Below are positions 5,350-8,227 of a stretch of 8,227 bases of DNA, in pieces. How positions within the stretch are numbered: position 1 is the first letter of the stretch; each line of letters starts with the position of its first letter. Made by a program: the position numbers and the translations under genes. The stretch comes from Ignavibacteriales bacterium CG12_big_fil_rev_8_21_14_0_65_30_8. GTDB taxonomy: Bacteria; Bacteroidota; Ignavibacteria; Ignavibacteriales; Ignavibacteriaceae. The notes under the pieces were generated by a model that was not told where the DNA came from, did not search any database, and worked only from the letters and a program-made list of their open reading frames with translations. Location: the NCBI GenBank assembly GCA_002783525.1, contig PFGS01000246.1, forward strand, positions 1 through 8,227. The letters run 5' to 3'.

Positions 5350-7763
5350 TTTAGACCTCTCTTTTTAGCCAATAAATTTGTTGAAATTGTTGCAAACAAA
5401 ACTACTGAAATTGAACTAACAGACATTAAAATTGCTGCAACTATTGGTGACAAAAGACCCTGGACAGCAAAGCTTAGACCTATAATATTGTAAAGAAAAG
5501 ATATTACAAAACTTATAATAATAATTTTATAACTCGTCTTAGAAAATTTAATAAATTTTGATAGCTCTGCCAAAACATTTGAATCTAATAATGCATCACA
5601 AGCCGGGAAAAAATTTGTAACTTTTTCAGTAACTGAAATTCCGACATCACTTTGTTTTAATGCCCCAGAATCATTTAATCCGTCACCAATCATTAAAACC
5701 TTTTTCCCCATTTGCTGCATAGATTTTATAAAATTCAGCTTCTCTTTTGGACTTTGGTTAAAATATAATTCTGTTTTATTTCCAAATATTTTCTTTAGCT
5801 TATTTTCTTCACTGTTATTATCCCCGGAGAGGATAATTGATTCGTAATTTTTCCCTAAACTTTGTGCTAACTCATTCAGACCTTCTCTATAAACATTTTG
5901 AATTTTAAAATAGCCCGAAACTTTTTCGTTAATTTGTATAAAAACTCTGGTTTCAGAATCAATATTATCAGTCTTTCCAAAACTGCTTTTCTTATTTTTT
6001 TTTATTATAAATTTTTCAGATCCAATTTTTATTTTGTTACCTAAAATTTCACCACTTATACCAAGGCCTACCTGCTCATCATAGTTTTTTACTTCTAACT
6101 TATCATTTGTATTTATGTTTTGATATATAATTTGACTAAGCGGATGTGTTGAATGAACCACAAGTGATTTTACCATCTCTAAATAAAATGGATTTAATTG
6201 TTTGCCGACAAACTGCACAGTATTTTTTTCAGGTATTGTTAATGTTCCGGTTTTATCAAATACAATCAAATCAATTCTATTAAGTTTTTCAATTGTTGAT
6301 GTATCCTTTAGATAAAATCTGTTGTGTCCAAAAATTCTTTGCGTATTTCCAAGTGTGAAAAATGCCGATAAAGCCAATGCGCATGGACAAGCTACAATCA
6401 AAACCGAAGTGAAAACTTTCAATGCAATTGAACTATCTATAAAAAACCAGATTGTTGTAGATGCTAGTGCTATTAAAATGATGCTTATTATAAAATATTT
6501 ACTAATGATATTTGTTAATGTATTAAATGAATTTTTATCTTTTTTATTAAAAATTTCATCATTCCACAATTGTGTTAAATAACTTTGAGATACTTCTTTA
6601 ATTATTTCCAGCTCGATGGTATTTCCTTTTTGTTTTCCGCCTGCGTAAACCAATTCGCCGGATACTTTTGGAACAACCCTAGATTCACCTGTCACAAAGC
6701 TGTAGTCAATATAACCGGTACCATTAAACAAAATTGAATCTGCCGGAATTAACTCACCATTTCTTACCAGAATTCTATTACCAACTTTCAATTCCTCAAT
6801 AGGAATGTATCTTTTTTCACCATTGATCAAAACTGTTGATGAAATCGGGAAAAATGATTTATAATTTCTCTCAAAATTTATTGAGTCATAAGTTTTTTGT
6901 TGAATATATTTTCCAATCAGCAAAAAGAATACTAAGCCGGAAAGTGAATCAAAATATCCGTGAGTTGAGAATACCGTTACATCAATTATACTTCTTATAA
7001 ACAACACCGTAATTCCCAAAGCAAGAGGAATATCAATGTTTATGAATTTATTAGATATTGCCTTATAAGCTGAAATTAAATAGTCAGATGCCGCATAAAA
7101 AAATACCGGGAGAGAAAGGAATAAATTAAGATAGTTAAAAAGTGTAATATAATATTTATTTGAAGCATCTATTCCCAAATAACCCGGGAAACTGAACAGC
7201 ATAATATTACCGAAACAAAAACCTGCAATACCAATCTTTAGCAGAATATTTTTATAACTACTTGTTTTTACAGTGGTGTTTTTGTTTTCAATATTTAATG
7301 AAGGCTCATATCCAATCGATGTTAATAAAAAAGATATTTCTTTTAAAGAAATATCTTGTGTTATAAATCTGATTTTTAATTCTTTCTTTAAAAAATTTAC
7401 GGTTGATTGAACGATTGAAGAGTCTAATTTATTTAAATTTTCTAAAAGCCATATACAAGAACTGCAATGAATTGAAGGGATATAAAAATTAACAATCGAA
7501 TATTTATCGTCCTTGAATTCTAAAATTTTATCTATAAATTTTTTATCGTCTAAAAAGTTAAATTTTTCTGAATGAGTTATTTGTGGTTTAATTCCGGGGT
7601 TAGTAGAGATATCATAATAATCATATAGGTCGCTGCTATTTAAAAGTTGGTAAACTGATTTACAGCCATTACAACAAAAATATTTTTCTTCAAGAAAGAT
7701 TGAATTATCATCACAGTCTAAGCCACAATGGAAGCATTTTATTTTTGTATCAATTTTATTCAA
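5337..7763 (-). CDS. ccoI: CcoI/FixI copper-transporting P-type ATPase
   Basis: This 808-residue P1B-type ATPase moves copper across the inner membrane for cbb3 oxidase assembly. Domains in order: a cysteine-rich N-terminal domain (Cys10, 13, 17, 30, 31, 34, ending CCNGC) typical of CcoI in this part of the tree; an HMA-like metal-binding domain with Cys100 and Cys103 (IHCSSC); four membrane helices (about 173-290); an actuator with TGES (358-361); the membrane CPC motif (459-461); phosphorylation site DKTGT with Asp503; the nucleotide-binding HP pair (540-541) and GLGISG (566-571); the hinge GDGLND (693-698); and two last helices with the Tyr758-Asn759 and Met780...Ser784 positions expected for Cu(I) ATPases. 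The start is TTG at 7761-7763, two codons after an in-frame TAA; no better start lies before Cys10. No clear Shine-Dalgarno is visible. It is the first gene of the operon and overlaps ccoS by 13 nt. Confidence 0.95.
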   Translation of the reverse strand: MNKIDTKIKCFHCGLDCDDNSIFLEEKYFCCNGCKSVYQLLNSSDLYDYYDISTNPGIKPQITHSEKFNFLDDKKFIDKILEFKDDKYSIVNFYIPSIHCSSCIWLLENLNKLDSSIVQSTVNFLKKELKIRFITQDISLKEISFLLTSIGYEPSLNIENKNTTVKTSSYKNILLKIGIAGFCFGNIMLFSFPGYLGIDASNKYYITLFNYLNLFLSLPVFFYAASDYLISAYKAISNKFINIDIPLALGITVLFIRSIIDVTVFSTHGYFDSLSGLVFFLLIGKYIQQKTYDSINFERNYKSFFPISSTVLINGEKRYIPIEELKVGNRILVRNGELIPADSILFNGTGYIDYSFVTGESRVVPKVSGELVYAGGKQKGNTIELEIIKEVSQSYLTQLWNDEIFNKKDKNSFNTLTNIISKYFIISIILIALASTTIWFFIDSSIALKVFTSVLIVACPCALALSAFFTLGNTQRIFGHNRFYLKDTSTIEKLNRIDLIVFDKTGTLTIPEKNTVQFVGKQLNPFYLEMVKSLVVHSTHPLSQIIYQNINTNDKLEVKNYDEQVGLGISGEILGNKIKIGSEKFIIKKNKKSSFGKTDNIDSETRVFIQINEKVSGYFKIQNVYREGLNELAQSLGKNYESIILSGDNNSEENKLKKIFGNKTELYFNQSPKEKLNFIKSMQQMGKKVLMIGDGLNDSGALKQSDVGISVTEKVTNFFPACDALLDSNVLAELSKFIKFSKTSYKIIIISFVISFLYNIIGLSFAVQGLLSPIVAAILMSVSSISVVLFATISTNLLAKKRGLKFLS
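5356..5361 (-). promoter_or_regulatory. ccoS ribosome binding site, supports the ATT start
   Basis: On the minus strand GAGAGG lies 6 nt before the proposed ATT start of ccoS and inside the last codons of ccoI. Good spacing from a purine-rich site is the main sequence evidence for initiation at ATT. Confidence 0.6.
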
Positions 7764-7911
7764 AAATTAAAATTATCTAATTGAGAAAAAATAAATTTAC
7801 AATTATTTAATTTAAAATTTTAGATAAAGCTTTAGAAATTAAATGAACTATGATTAAAATTTTGAAAAGGAATTTTCTTTTTAGATTAGAAAGTTGATTT
7901 AAAATAAAAAA
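7764..7911 (-). other. AT-rich gap between 5S rRNA and the cco operon
   Basis: The 148 nt between the 5S end and the ccoI start hold no gene. It should contain the rRNA terminator and the cco promoter, but neither is clear. Two small inverted repeats occur: 7864-7877 (5-bp stem, 4-nt loop) and 7874-7892 (5-bp stem, 9-nt loop). They share bases, are mostly A-T, and lack a proper downstream T-run. No FNR-type TTGAT-N4-ATCAA site is present. Confidence 0.6.
7772..7802 (-). promoter_or_regulatory. Possible promoter for the cco operon
   Basis: On the minus strand, TTGTAA (7797-7802) and GATAAT (7772-7777) are separated by 19 nt and resemble -35 and -10 boxes of the primary sigma factor. The -10 box would end only 8 nt before the ccoI TTG, implying a leaderless or nearly leaderless mRNA. 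In such AT-rich DNA matches of this kind arise easily by chance, and promoter rules differ in Bacteroidota, so this is weak. Confidence 0.2.
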
Positions 7912-8023
<112 letters not shown>

Positions 8024-8108
8024 AAATCAATTAAAAATAAAAAAAATGAAAGATGAAAGAGTAGAGCCAAATCTTAAGAACCCATAAATCTGTAAATAAA
8101 AATTTAAT
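8024..8108 (-). other. 23S-5S intergenic spacer
   Basis: This AT-rich spacer of about 84 nt contains no tRNA and no coding sequence. On the minus strand it has a short direct repeat CTTTCAT-CTTTCAT (centred near 8055) followed by T-rich sequence. It is presumably removed during rRNA processing. Confidence 0.7.
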
Positions 8109-8227
8109 GGTTAAGCCTCACGACCTATTAGTACTGCTCAGCTGAATACATTACTGCACTTACACTTACAGCCTATCAACCTCGTAATCTTCGAGGAGTC
8201 TTTAGCCCCGATAAATCGGGGGGGATA
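8109..8227 (-). rRNA. rrl: 23S ribosomal RNA, 3' end only
   Basis: The minus strand from the right edge reads into the conserved 23S 3' terminus: GAGGTTGATAGGCTG, then GCAGTACTAATAGGTCGTGA and GGCTTAACC, which closes the molecule by pairing with its 5' end. Two local stems expected in domain VI are visible: CCCCGA/TCGGGG at 8206-8221 and CCTCG/CGAGG at 8180-8196. The 3' boundary is set by the conserved GGCTTAACC and may be off by a few bases. The rest of the gene lies beyond the window. Confidence 0.95.

Noticed and set aside
6322..6582. Plus-strand open frame of 86 codons
   Set aside because: It is antisense to the CPC region of ccoI and has no independent gene signals.
7864..7892. Intrinsic terminator after the 5S gene
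   Set aside because: The two overlapping inverted repeats have 5-bp stems with a single G-C pair each and no convincing T-run after them on the minus strand.
7764..7911. FNR/ANR-type oxygen-sensing operator upstream of ccoI
   Set aside because: Half-site-like TTGAT occurs near 7894 but no matching ATCAA follows at the required spacing.
8206..8221. GC-rich hairpin resembling a terminator
   Set aside because: It lies inside the 23S gene where a domain VI stem is expected, and no T-run follows.

Overview
The window is strongly AT-rich and looks like a chromosomal segment from the Bacteroidota/Chlorobiota/Ignavibacteriota group. This rests on the low GC, the fused ccoN-ccoO gene, the single-haem CcoP, the extra cysteine-rich domain at the N-terminus of CcoI, and a 23S 3' end of the kind seen in that group. 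I lean towards an Ignavibacteria-like organism, but the sequence alone does not settle this.

Layout from right to left, which is the direction of transcription for nearly everything: the 3' end of a 23S rRNA gene (about 8109-8227), an 84-nt spacer without tRNA, a 5S rRNA gene (7912-8023), a 148-nt AT-rich gap, and then a tight cytochrome cbb3 oxidase operon in the order ccoI (5337-7763), ccoS (5173-5349), ccoNO (3031-5157), ccoQ (2791-3021), ccoP (1938-2804), ccoG (539-1945). The left edge holds the 3' part of a convergent plus-strand gene for an outer-membrane beta-barrel protein, which ends 17 nt from ccoG.

The operon encodes the catalytic oxidase and most of its assembly factors. CcoNO carries haem b, the haem b3-CuB centre and one haem c. 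CcoP adds a second c-type haem, and CcoQ is a small accessory subunit. CcoI exports or delivers copper, CcoS is needed for cofactor insertion, and CcoG is a membrane iron-sulfur protein implicated in handling copper for the oxidase. ccoH is not present beside ccoG.

I found no new system here. The main points of interest are fine-scale: ccoS has no ATG, GTG or TTG start and appears to begin with ATT behind a good Shine-Dalgarno sequence; the three assembly genes use weak starts (TTG, ATT, GTG) while the structural genes use ATG; the cco operon lies directly downstream of rRNA genes with no strong terminator visible; and 5S helix IV is built from a direct repeat that pairs with itself through G-U wobbles.
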